This document shows, piece after piece, positions 39,019 through 49,700 of a stretch of DNA of 64,000 bases. The position numbers and the translations under genes were made by a program. Location: contig JAQMWT010000546.1 of assembly GCA_029834535.1 (NCBI GenBank), positions 124,001-188,000 on the forward strand, read 5' to 3'. Source of the stretch: Chrysophaeum taylorii. Lineage: Eukaryota; Sar; Pelagophyceae; Pelagomonadales; Pelagomonadaceae. Below the pieces are notes generated by a model, which worked only from the letters and a program-made list of their open reading frames with translations, searched no databases and was not told where the DNA came from. Position 1 is the stretch's first letter. Every line of letters starts with the position of its first letter.

Positions 39019-39737
39019 AGCAGATGGCGTAGTCGTATGCTGGGTCCCCACCGTCTCGCATACATGCTTGACTCGCCCCAGATGTTCACGTTTCACTATG
39101 ATGGGGAACCACAGGGGTGTATATAGCTATCCGCCTCACCGCTGCGCCGCAAGGAGTGTGTGAGTGGCTTCGAAGCAGTTGCCGTCGCCAATTGCTGGAG
39201 CCCCATCGTCTAGCACACACACTAGACCCCCCTCAACTGGGCGCTCTCACTTACCAGGACCGGATGTTCATCTCCGATGCAGATGTTCATCTTAAGCAGA
39301 TGGCGTCGTCGTGTGCTGGGTCCCCTCCGTCTAGCATAGGGTCGGATAAGAAAGTTCGTACGAGCCGTTAACTATGTTTCAGTTTGTACTAAGACATACT
39401 CAACGGATCGCTGAGCTATGTTCATTTGTACTCAAGCAGTATGTGCCGCCACGCCGCGAGATCGTCGCGATGGAACTAGTCCCCATAGTGAAGTCGGCAT
39501 CCTTTCGTCCCCTCACGCAAAAAAAGGGAAAAGCCCACGCGTTGTAGGACCCGTCGTTGCGGCGCGGGCTAGTCTCGTTTTCTTATCCGACCCTAGCTAG
39601 ATACATGCTTGACTTGCCCCAGATGTTCACATTTCACTATGATGGGGAAGCACAGGGGTATATCTAGCCCCAGGCACTCGCACACACCAAGACCGGCATT
39701 CCTACCCTCATCTTTTGCTTTTTCCCATTTTAATCTA
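39019..39737. other. Mosaic of transposon-derived direct repeats
   Basis: Two copies of a unit of about 70 bp beginning TACATGCTTGACT(C/T)GCCCC occur at 39060-39128 and 39602-39672; each ends at a TATA-like GTATAT(A/C)TAG. Two copies of CAGATGGCGT(A/C)GTCGT lie at 39020 and 39297. The right part (39655-39722) matches 31318-31400 and ends about 16 bp before the CysRS start codon. This looks like piled-up LTR or promoter fragments. Confidence 0.65.
39339..39593. mobile_element. 255-bp MITE with 15-bp terminal inverted repeats and TA duplication
   Basis: Perfect terminal inverted repeats GGGTCGGATAAGAAA (39339) and its complement (ending 39593), each flanked by TA, indicate a Tc1/mariner-like or similar TA-targeting MITE. 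The host repeat is interrupted: the uninterrupted paralogue at 39020-39075 runs straight from the GTCTCGCA segment into TACATGCTTGAC, giving an empty-site comparison. No transposase is encoded. Confidence 0.75.
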
Positions 39738-41756
39738 ATGAGCGAGGGTGTGACGATCGGGAAGCGATGGCAGCAACCCCAAGGCAAGGGGAGCGGGCTG
39801 ATGATCTACAACTCGCTGACGCGAAGCAAGGTGCCGTTCGTGCCGTTGGACCCGAATGGGCGCGCCGTGACGATGTATGTGTGCGGACCGACTGTATACG
39901 ACGCCGCGCACTTGGGTCACGCGCGGACGTACATCCAGTTCGACGTGGTGCGGCGCATTCTGCGGGATGTTTTGGGGTACGACGTGACGTACGTGATGAA
40001 CGTGACGGACGTGGACGACAAGATTATCATGCGGAGCCAGGAGCGCGGCGTGAGCGCGGAGGCGCTCGCGCGCGAATGGGAAACCAAGTTCCTGCAAGAT
40101 ATGACGGCGCTCCACGTGGAGCGGCCGACGGCGATGCCGCGTGTGACGGAATACGTCGAAGAGATCGTGGCGTACGTGGGTAAAATAGTGGAGAACGGGT
40201 TGGCATACGAGGATGGCGCCGGGTCGGTCTACTTTGACACGCGCGCGTTCGCGTTCGCCGGGTACGAGTACGGGAAGCTCGTGCCCGAGAGCGTGGGGTC
40301 GGCGGAGTTGTTGGCCGAGGGCGAAGGGAAGTTGACGAGCGTCGATGCCTCGCGCAAGCGCGACCCGAAGGATTTTGCCCTCTGGAAAGCGTCCAAACCA
40401 GGCGAGCCTCGGTGGAAATCGCCGTGGGGCGACGGGCGGCCGGGGTGGCACATCGAATGTTCGGCGATGATCGACGCGACGATCGGGAACGGGGGAGCGA
40501 TCGACATCCACGGAGGCGGATTTGATTTGCGGTTTCCACACCACGACAACGAGCTCGCCCAATCGGAAGCGTTTTGCTGCTGCGACCAGACGGTGAATTA
40601 TTTCGCGCATACGGGGCACCTCCACATCCGGGGGCTCAAGATGTCCAAGTCGCTCAAGAACTTTGTGACGATTGCACAAGCGCTCGAGGGGGTACCCAAC
40701 CCCACGACGGGGGCCTTGGAGGAAGCAGTCCGACCTTCGACGATGCGCCTCATGTTTCTTCAAGTCAAGTACAACGCGCCGTGCGACTACTCGGACAATA
40801 TGCTCGCGAACGCGAGGACTCTGGAGAAGAAGTTCAAGGAGTTCTTCCACAACGTTGTCGCAGCGCTGCGTCCGCTCGACGCCGACGCCTCCGCGACGCA
40901 AAAGTGGTCGCGGAGCGAGCGCGACCTCCGCGAAGCTCTGTCGAGCGCGCAGGCCTCGTACCGCGCGCGACTTCTCGACGACTTCGACACGCCCGGCGCG
41001 CTATTGGCGCTTCAAGCCCTCGTCGACGCGACGAACTCCTATCTCCAAGCTGCTGCTGCCGCCGAGTTCCCGCCCGTCTCCCTCGTGCTGGCCGCGTCGG
41101 CGCGCTTCGTCCGGGACAGCCTCGCGACCCTCGGCGTCTCCGACCTCGCCTCGGTCGACGCCGTCGCCGCTTTCAACTACGCCGCCGCGGCTTCTTCGAG
41201 ATCGTCCTCGTCGAAAAACACGGCGGATCTCGCGCCGTTACTGGATGCGATTGCGACCTTTCGCGACGACGTCCGCGTCGCCGGCCGCGAGGGCGACCTC
41301 CAAAAGGTGCTCGCGCTCTGCGACGCACTCCGCGACGGCGTCCTTCCCGAACTCGGCGTTCGCCTCGAGGACCGCGCTTCGGGCAGCGTCTGGAAGTTCG
41401 ATGACCCCGACGTCCTCCGCGCCGAGCGCGCCCAGAAGCTCGCCGAAGCCAAGGCCAAGGAGGACCTCCGCACGGCCGAGGCGGCCAAGAAGAAGGCCAA
41501 GCTCCTCGCGGCCCGCCTCAAGCCCGAGGACATGTTCAAGACTGGCGACCGCGCCGCGCTTTATTCGCAATTCGACGACGACGGCCTCCCGACCCATGAC
41601 GCCGCCGGCGACCCCCTCCCCAAGTCCCAGATCAAAAAGCTCAGAAAAGAGTGGGACAAGCAAAAAAAACTCGTCGAATGGGCGGCAACGCACAAAGACG
41701 ACGACGACGACGACGACCAAGCCCCCCCCTCAGTCGCGGCGTCAAATTGCCTCTAG
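39738..41756 (+). CDS. CARS: Cysteinyl-tRNA synthetase
   Basis: Class I aminoacyl-tRNA synthetase that charges tRNA-Cys. It has KVPFVPLDPNGRAVTMYVCGPTVYD with the zinc-binding Cys, the HLGHAR form of the HIGH motif, TYVMNVTDVDDKI, GRPGWHIECSAM, GGGFDLRFPHHDNE and the KMSKSLKNF signature. The C-terminal part has the eukaryotic-type extension: Ala-rich helices, then a Lys-rich KKKAKLLAARLKPEDMFK and an acidic tail. About 672 residues. The ATG at 39738 leads after about 20 residues into the conserved core, and no clear organelle presequence is visible, so a cytosolic enzyme is most likely. Its 5' flank is transposon-derived repeat. The next gene downstream also serves cysteine metabolism. Confidence 0.95.
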   Translation: MSEGVTIGKRWQQPQGKGSGLMIYNSLTRSKVPFVPLDPNGRAVTMYVCGPTVYDAAHLGHARTYIQFDVVRRILRDVLGYDVTYVMNVTDVDDKIIMRSQERGVSAEALAREWETKFLQDMTALHVERPTAMPRVTEYVEEIVAYVGKIVENGLAYEDGAGSVYFDTRAFAFAGYEYGKLVPESVGSAELLAEGEGKLTSVDASRKRDPKDFALWKASKPGEPRWKSPWGDGRPGWHIECSAMIDATIGNGGAIDIHGGGFDLRFPHHDNELAQSEAFCCCDQTVNYFAHTGHLHIRGLKMSKSLKNFVTIAQALEGVPNPTTGALEEAVRPSTMRLMFLQVKYNAPCDYSDNMLANARTLEKKFKEFFHNVVAALRPLDADASATQKWSRSERDLREALSSAQASYRARLLDDFDTPGALLALQALVDATNSYLQAAAAAEFPPVSLVLAASARFVRDSLATLGVSDLASVDAVAAFNYAAAASSRSSSSKNTADLAPLLDAIATFRDDVRVAGREGDLQKVLALCDALRDGVLPELGVRLEDRASGSVWKFDDPDVLRAERAQKLAEAKAKEDLRTAEAAKKKAKLLAARLKPEDMFKTGDRAALYSQFDDDGLPTHDAAGDPLPKSQIKKLRKEWDKQKKLVEWAATHKDDDDDDDQAPPSVAASNCL

Positions 41757-42027
41757 TTGTTATTCTTAGGCCCCTTCGGCTGGGCGACGTGTGCTGCCGC
41801 GGCGACACTTCTTTACTTTAGTGAAGCACGGTAGGGGTACTTTTTTGAACTGTATTTGGTCGGTTCGGTCGGGAACCGACGAAATTATAGATGGGGCAAA
41901 AAGTCGTGGCTCCACTTTCCGTTTTTCGTCGTTCTCAGTTTCTCGAAGCGCCGCGTTTGGGGGGGGAAAAAAAAAAGAAAAGAATCTTTTGGGGCCACGC
42001 TTTGGGCACGGACGGCGATGGCATAGC

Positions 42028-43187
42028 ATGAGATCTCTGTTGCTTATGTCGTCGTTTGCTTCGACCCTGGCATTCAAGCACCACGCCGCCGAGCGCACGT
42101 GCCGCGTCTTCGCGACGAGGAGCCGCTGCCACGCTCTGAGTATGTGACGCCGGGGCTCGAATGTCTAATATCCACCAGGCACCGCGCGACAGATCAAGGC
42201 GCTGTCGACGTCGACCGTGGAAGATAAGGTTCGTGGTATCGCGGCGTGGTAGTGACCAATATGCAGGCGCGAGACGCTCAAATCTTCCGACGGTTGCTGG
42301 AAGAGGCGCGGTCGATCGAGCACTCGGCGCTCCTAGGTCCGGCCGTACAGTCGCAGATCCTCGAGTCCAACGACTTGACCGACGTCGTGAGCGAGATCAT
42401 CGCGTCCCGGCTGGCGCGCGCCACCACGGGTATCATGCTCCCGCGCGACAAGCTCAAGGAGGCGTGCGTGCGAGCCCTCAAAGAAGACGCGAGGCCAGGC
42501 GCCGACGTCATGGTAAGATAGATCCGCGGGCGGGTCGGCCAAGACACGGAGGTCCCAAACAAACGACGTAGGCGATCATGTCGCGCGATCCCGCGGCCAT
42601 CTCTTATCTCCAGTGCGTCATGTTCTTCAAGGGCTTTCACGCGACCCAAGCGCAACGCGTCTCGGCCAACTTCTGGGCCAAGGGCTCAATGTCGGCCAGG
42701 CACGTCGCGCTCGCCATCCAGAACCGAGTCTCCGAGCTCTGGGCCGTCGACATCCACCCCGCAGCTGAACTCGGCGGCGGCCTCCTAATGGACCACGCGA
42801 CCGGCATCGTCATCGGCGAAACTGCTAGAGTTGGCGCGAACTGCACGATCCTCCACTCGGTCACGCTTGGTACGCGGCCGAGCGTTTTTCTCGTTCTCAC
42901 GACGGGCAGGCGGCACCGGCAAGGAACGCGGCGACAGGCACCCCAAAATCGGCGATCGCGTCGTCCTCGGCGCCGGCGCGACTGTCTTGGGAAACATTCA
43001 CGTCGGCGACGGCGCGACCGTTGGCTCGCAAGCCGTGGTCACCAAGGACGTCCCAGAGGGCATGACCGTCGTCGGCCTCAACAAGCTCCTCGACCCCAAC
43101 ATATCCCCCGCTCGGCAGGACACCGTCAAAAAGCGCATCGAAACTTGGTGCGACCCTACTCCCATTTTTCGATGTGATGTGATATGA
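42028..43187 (+). CDS. SAT: Serine O-acetyltransferase, plastid-targeted, five exons
   Basis: Makes O-acetylserine from serine and acetyl-CoA, the first committed step of cysteine synthesis. Exon 1 encodes MRSLLLMSSFASTLAFKHHA, a signal peptide with a LAF cleavage context followed by a basic transit-like stretch, implying plastid import. Introns: 42140-42178 (39 nt), 42229-42266 (38 nt), 42513-42571 (59 nt) and 42870-42909 (40 nt). Joined exons give the SAT N-terminal helical domain (SALLGPAVQSQILES), ARHVALAIQNRVSELWAVDIHPAAELGGGLLMDH, TGIVIGETARVG and the left-handed beta-helix GDRVVLGAGATVLGNIHVGDGATVGSQAVV. The stop lies in a GATGT-type microsatellite, so the last residues are repeat-encoded. 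The regulatory C-terminal tail is short. Confidence 0.93.
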
Positions 43188-43241
43188 TGTGATGTGATGC
43201 GATGCGATATGATGTGATGCGATATGATGTGATGTGATGTG
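43172..43241. repeat. GATGT/GATAT pentanucleotide microsatellite
   Basis: About thirteen tandem GATGT, GATGC or GATAT units overlap the last codons and stop of the serine acetyltransferase gene. Confidence 0.9.
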
Positions 43242-43864
43242 CCCCTCCACCACACGCGCGCAGGCAGTACGAGGTCAACGGCTACTCGATATAATCGTAT
43301 ATGCCACGCGGCTTACGCCTAAACGCGTTTCCTTTCATCGACTCCCACGTCCGCCACGGGACCTCCGCGCTACTTCGTTGCCTTCGTTGGCGTGCTGGCG
43401 ACGCCTCCTGATTCTAAAAATGTGCCCTTTCGCGCTCAAGATACTCGCAGCGCTACCGCTGCGCATCGTAATCAACCAATCCCGCTCTAGATTATGCGTT
43501 CTTCCTTCACATCCGGGGGGCTCGTTGCTTCGTTGCTTCATAAGTCGCGTCAACGGTGGACTCAAGGAGGGTTTAGGTTTGGGTGGTTCCTGGGGTCAAC
43601 TCGACGACGCTTGGGGGCGTCGCGCTCCGGAGCTGGTCGACTTGACGTCGTCGTGCACCTGCGAGCGTGGTAAATTTATGATTGAAGAGCGGCGGCTTGA
43701 GGAAGGAAGGAAGCACGGGCAAGGTGGGGTTTTTGTTTAAGCGTCGGCCGTGGTGGATCGGCGGGATGCTCTCGCAGCCAAGGCCTCCTCGACAGACTTT
43801 CTTCTTTCATTGGCAATATTGCGACGTTTGGTCGATAAGTATTTCCCGAGGCCCTAGTCCTTAT
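43242..43864. other. Gene-free region 3' of the Fanzor gene
   Basis: No conserved protein. It lies immediately 3' of the minus-strand Fanzor frame, where TnpB/Fanzor guide RNA (omega RNA) genes and the element end are usually found. I could not identify an RNA structure or element boundary by eye. Confidence 0.4.
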
Positions 43865-46646
43865 TCACGTCGACGTATGGTTAGTTTCCGTCGCCGTCAC
43901 CACGAAGCGCGTAGTCGGTGTCGTGGATTGTGGTCGCTGGGTGTTCGACCAGCGTCGTTGGACGCCCGTCGCGTTCGCGAGAGCAGTCTGCGCCAGGATC
44001 CGAGCGAGCACGTCGCGTCGATGCATCACGTGGCACGACGTGCAGTAGGAAGTGCCGTGTGCCTTCCACGACCCGTGGACGTGCTGCTTCACAACCCCCC
44101 CACAAAAACAGCAGGTCCAGTTGGACCGGTGTTCGTTGGTGTATGCCGACGAGACGTTGTCGCGCTGAGTGATCTCCTTGGCCACCTGCTTCTCGGGCGC
44201 GCTGTCAACGCCGACTTTGATTGCTTGCTTCGGCCCGAGAAACTTCGCGGCACGGTCGCCGTACCCGAGGCTTACACGCATTCGCGGCGCCGCAACGCGG
44301 TTTGCCACGCCCGCCCGCCACGACTGCTTGCGCTGGGTCAGCGCCATGCGCTGGCGCTTGGACCTTTTGCTGTTCTCGATGATGTTGCCTCGGTCGTAGT
44401 TTTTGAGGTACTTCTTGAGCGCGTCGAGCACATCCTCCTTTGTCCGGGGGTTGCGGCACCGCTCGTCGTCGATGTCAATTTCCAACGGCGCTTGCATATC
44501 GTCTTTCCGAGCTTCTTGCTCCCTTGCCCAGCGGCTGTTGCGTCTCCTGACGTGATTCTCGATTCGGGCTTTGTTGCGCATGTCCCTCGCAGAAACCCGC
44601 AACGTCGTCCACAACGCGTTCTGGTCCCGGGGGTCGCGGAAGTGCGAGCGTATGCGTCGCGATCGACGTCCTTCGGCTCGGGCCTTTTCGTGCAGACGCG
44701 CACATTTCGAGTTGAGCTCGCAATCGGCTCGCAGGCCAACACCCTCGGCCTTGCCGCGATCGACCACGTGCATGCAGACGGGGTACTTGATCCCCGGATC
44801 AATCGCCCCAAAGATGTCGCAGTCGTCGAGGTTCAAGCCGCCATCGCCGTCCGCTTCCGGCGGTGGCTGTTCGGGCGGCCGGGGTCGCATGGGCGGCTGG
44901 AGCAGTGGGCGTCCCAAATGGGGGCGTTGCGCTGACAGTCGCTCCGCGAGCAACTGGTGTTGCGCGAGTTGCTCGTGCATCGGCGTTCTCGCGCCCGCTC
45001 GAGGACTCTCGGACTCGCCGGCGTGCGTGTCGTCCAAGGCTTCTGCCGCCTCCTCGGGCTCTTCTTCGACGGCGACCCCGTCGTCGCTCTCTTGGTCGCC
45101 GCTCTCGTGCCCAACGCGACGACGACGATCCCTCCGACGACCGACGGGGATCCGGACGCCGATGCCGTCCGTGAAGATAACTTTCTTCATAGTCGGCGCA
45201 CGGTTCGGGGACTTGTACGCCTTCCGTAGGTCGTACAGGTCGTCGACGCCAACGGTCAGAAGCGAGTCCAAGTCCACGTTTATGCCCAACCATCTCACTA
45301 CAAACCGTAAGCCCTCCTGTACGATGGCGTCGGTAACGGGCATGTAGCTGTCTTTGTGCCCTCGCATGAGCGGAAACAGGGCGCCCGGGTCGTACGCCTT
45401 GGCGATGACCAACGGATCGTTGGCCGGATCGTCGCCAGCGCCTTCGTCGCCTATAGATTGCTGTCGCGCAGCCACGCGACTGTACTCGAGAATCTCGAGG
45501 GTCGCCTTGATTTTTTGCCGCAATATTTCCAGCAACCGCTGGAGGTCTTCTTTTCGGCCTCTAGCAACTTTGCCGAGTTTTTTTTTCTCTTCGCGGCTCG
45601 CGAACCTCGTAGCATGTTCGATCGCGTAGAGCTTGACGACGAACTGGTAGAGCGGCGAAAGGGCAACACGCAAGTAGTCGCGCTTGTCGGGGTCCCACGA
45701 GGCCTGGCCGTAGGCCTCGGCCAACATTCGCGCCGCCTGACGGTGGCTCACGGGCCTATTGCCAGTAAGCTTCATCCGCACGTCGTAGGGGTCGGAGGAT
45801 CCCTCTCCTGGGTTTTTTTTTGGGGGGGGTGGATAGCGAAGCGGATCTGCCTCCACCCCGTCTCGTCGAAGTGTAATGCGTCTCGCAGCCTTGCGCCTTC
45901 CGACGTGTTTTCATGCACCATGCTCCATTTTTGCCTGATGATCTCCGGCTGCGTCATGAAGCGAAAGTGCGCGACGCGCTCTTGGTAGTCGTGCACCACC
46001 ACCGTCTGTTTTTGGTTTTGCGCTACGTTTATAGCGACCTCGGCGTCGATGGGCTCAAAGTTCATCTTCGCTTCGGCAGCGCACGCCCTGAGCTCGTCGA
46101 AGGTCGTCAGATTCGCGTTTAGGTGAGTCGTAACGGCTTCGACCGTGCCTTGGGATAAAGACGGGCGACCGCGTGAAGTACTCGCGCTGTTACCGTCGAA
46201 CGCCGCATCGAGGGCTCTGCATGCCCCGACGTACGCTCGTGGCGTCGAATATTTCGAATCCGCGTTGTCGACATCCGCCAGCACGTCGTACGCGAGGGCA
46301 TGCATGGCGATGTTTCGCCGAGTGTGCGAGAGGTGGACCAACGAATTCAACCCGCGTCGCCAGATGCCGATCACCGAGTGCGATTTGCCCAGGTTGTCCT
46401 CGAAGACGGGCCCGCTTTCGCGGTAAAACGACGAGAGGTAGCCAATGTGCGTGCGGGCCTCGTACGCCGAGTGCCATGCCGCGAAGCGCTTGCTCTGGGC
46501 ATTCCCTGTGTCATACCACATTACACGACGCGCGATGATGCGACTCTACCTTTTCGCTTTGGCGGGTCCTCCTCTCCTTCCGACACCGTTGGACTCGAAC
46601 CTGCCGTGAGGTTGCCCCCCTTGGTTCTCGGGCGCCCGCTCGCCAT
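43865..46646 (-). CDS. Fanzor: TnpB-like RNA-guided RuvC nuclease of eukaryotes
   Basis: Exon 1 (ATG 46646 to 46550) encodes a short head ending in PPKRK, an NLS-like motif. A 44-nt GT-AG intron (46549-46506) joins it to NAQSKRFAAWHSAYEA. A second intron begins near 45856; its acceptor is ambiguous. Downstream blocks fit Fanzor/TnpB: FTDGIGVRIP (the conserved TDG of the WED region), RuvC-I FGAIDPGIKYPV (Asp codon at 44800), and a GYGDRAAKFLGP segment. The relocated glutamate is in YTNEHRSNWTC (about 44134), a zinc ribbon CCFC...YCTSC follows, and RuvC-III is MHRRDVLARIL (Asp at about 44014). All three catalytic acids are present, so nuclease activity is plausible. Fanzors use an omega RNA guide and occur inside diverse eukaryotic transposons. 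Confidence 0.8.
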
Positions 46647-46748
46647 CGGTACTTCTTCTTCTCGATTTGCGCCCGTCGACGTGAGTGTTTTGAGGCATTC
46701 GAGGATCTGCGCAATGAACAGACGGTGAGTGTGATCGTGGTCAATAAG

Positions 46749-49700
46749 CTACTGTAGACGCGCCTCTGATTGATTCGCAAGGAGCTTGTTTTTCATTTCA
46801 TTGCTTTCGTCCTGCAAGGCTATCACACTGGCGTTCAAGTCGCTGTGATTCTGCTCGAGGATCGCTAATCTTTCTTGTTCGCCGTCGCGCTGTCCTTCAG
46901 CTCTCTCTTCCTCCTCGTCGTACTCCCTGTCGGCGAGCTCGGTCTCCTCGAACGAGCTTATTTGCCCGTCGTCGTTCTCCTCTATCCATAAATTGGGCAC
47001 GCGCAATCCACATTGCTTGCCCAGCGAGTAGATCTTGTTCTCCCAGCGGCGCGGTGAGGCCGGCACTTTCGGCAACTCGTGCCTTTTATGCGCGTCCCGT
47101 ATGATCTGCGTGAGGTTGAGACCATATTCGTGATCGTAAATGACGAGCTCGACGTTGGGAGCGAGTGATTCGAGGAGCTGGGCCGACCAGCCAGCGTCGT
47201 CAGTTTTCGAGAGCACGCCGTCGTCGTGCATGTAGATCGCGCCGTCTTTGTCTTTGTAATAACATATGGAGCCCCATAGACCCCCCACCGTCACGGATCG
47301 CAGCTTCAATGTTTTCGCCGGTGCGTTGCCCGATGGTGGTGAATTCCTCGTCGATCACCAATTTTGGAGTCGCCGAGGGCTCCATGTTCTCGTCGACGGC
47401 GTCTTCTTGGTCTTCCTCCTCTCCCACAGCGCTGTGTGTGATGCTCACACACAGCGCCCCTTCGGGCCACTCTTTGATCTCGAGATCTTCCATAGCAGTG
47501 GTGCTCTCGCTCTCGCCGCAGAAGGCGAATTCGTAGGGCACGTCGTCTCGATGTGCTACACTTCGATGGGTGAGCAATTGCGAGAGGTGCACGGCGCCTC
47601 CATCGCGGGGAGCAACTACGGGGAAGCACGCCACGCGCTGAATGCACCCGGATCTTTTCTCACACAGCTCGCACCTGCCGCCACTTGAAGCGCAATTTCG
47701 ACGACAATTGACGCGTATCTCCACCGTTGAGTGGAAAAAGCGCGCGAGCGGCGAATGACGCCCGTTTTCGAAATTCACCGAGCGCGTGTCTCTGATCACG
47801 CGGGTGAGCGCGTGCTGGCACAGCGCGCCGGCGTGGGCGGAACCTTTGGGCGTCACGACGAAACGAGCGCCCCTTTGCGACCCCATCGATAGCGCGATGA
47901 GCGCGTCGACAAAGTCCGTGCCGTCGGCTGGGGAAACCGGTCGTCCGAAGGGCAGAGGCGCTACCATTCTTGACATGACCTTGGTCAGGAAGGCCGCGGC
48001 CACGCCCGCGCAGGTCGCTTTTGAGCCTTCGAACGGCAGTTTAGGGTTGTGTGAACCTGTCTTTAAGAGCAGCAAAAGTTGGTTAGTGTTCGCCGCGGCA
48101 AAAAATTCTGGGACGCTCGCCAAAGCGACAAGCACGTTATCGGCACGATGATTGCCGCGCCTGTTGGTGATGCCCGTGTTGATAGGCCCCAGGGGCTTGA
48201 AATAGACGTGCTCGCACAAAAACCTCTCCGAACTGTTTCGAGATCGCAGCCGAAAGAGCCGCGAGTTGCGCTTTGTTTTCCGACTCTCGAGGGGATCCAT
48301 CTTGAATCCCGCGGCCTGTAGGACCTCGCGCACATTGCCGTAGGTCGCCCCAGGAGCGACGCGGGCGAGCGCGTTTCGAGCGTCGCGATTGCGGGGACTC
48401 TGGGCCTCGTATACGACGAGGTGGGCGTCGCGACGATCGACGTCGACAGCATTTGCGGAGATGCGGACGACGCCGTGGCCAGTTGGCGTCAACCGAATCT
48501 GCTGCTCGCACGCTGACAACGGGCCCGGGTCGATGATGGACGCCGGCAGGCCGATGTCGTAGCGCACCCATTCGCCACCCACTCTGGCCCGCCCGACGAC
48601 GGCGTACTTCCGCGGGCCAAAAATGTCGTTGGTTTTAGCGTCACCGAGCTTCCCTTCCAAACGGCGAAGCGCCTCATTCCGCGCTTCTACGTCGATGTCA
48701 TCAGTCGCCTGCTCCCGCGCGTTCGTATCGCCGGCGTTCGTTCTGTCCGTGTAGAACATCGGCACGACGACGCACTTGAGCTTGTAATCCGTGCGGCGCT
48801 GGTCGTGCCGCATGTCGCCGCGGGCTTGGAGCGTGAGGGTGAGAGGTAGACGCACGCTCTGGGCAGCCTGCCCGGGCACCGTCGGCTCGTATTCGACAAA
48901 CAACGCCCCGCCCGATGGCTCGAGCAGGGTCCGCCTCGTCTCACAATTCGCGCACTGCCCGACGAGCGCGGCCGCGATTTTTGCGGCCTCGTCTCCGCCC
49001 GGATTCTCGCCAGGCACTGGTAGTGGGACGGTGACCCGGTGGACGTACTCGTGTGTCCGCCCGGTCACGTGCTGGCCACTCTGCCCGCATTGACATGAAT
49101 TCCCCACGCGCGAGCCACAGAACACGTCGTGCGGTTTTCGAGGTCCCATCCCGAAACTGAGGGCGGTCTGCATGGAGGCGGTTGTCGTTTTCAGAACGTC
49201 CTTCGGAGTTGTGTGGTCCCGGAAGGCTTTGTACAATGGGCCCCCGTCTATCTTGCCGCGTTGTAGCGACCGATGACGTTGAGAATGGTCGCGAGGACCA
49301 CGGCCGTCATGGTCCGCGCGTTGAGACCACGTTCGTCTCGAAAATAGGGCACCAGCGACCCAAGATGGTAGCCCCATTTCATGCGCCGGCTGTAGAACTG
49401 GAAGATCTCGGAATGCGCGAGCGCCAGCACCGCCGCCGCCGCACATGGCACGCTGTCACCCTGCGAGGCCAAAGCGATGCCCACAAAGCCCTGCTCGGGT
49501 GGGAGCGCGGCGGGGTTCTTGTCTCGTCTTCTATTCCTCGCTGAGTCGCGTCGTCTTGTTGTCGGAGTGCCGTCTGCTTCCGAAACGGTGCGGGGATCAC
49601 CCCTCGGAGCACCCCTCGGCCCGCCGCACGCATCCTCGACGGATGCAAGGGCGTAATAGAAACGCATTTCGCCACGCCAGGGCACGTCGCCCCACGTTTC

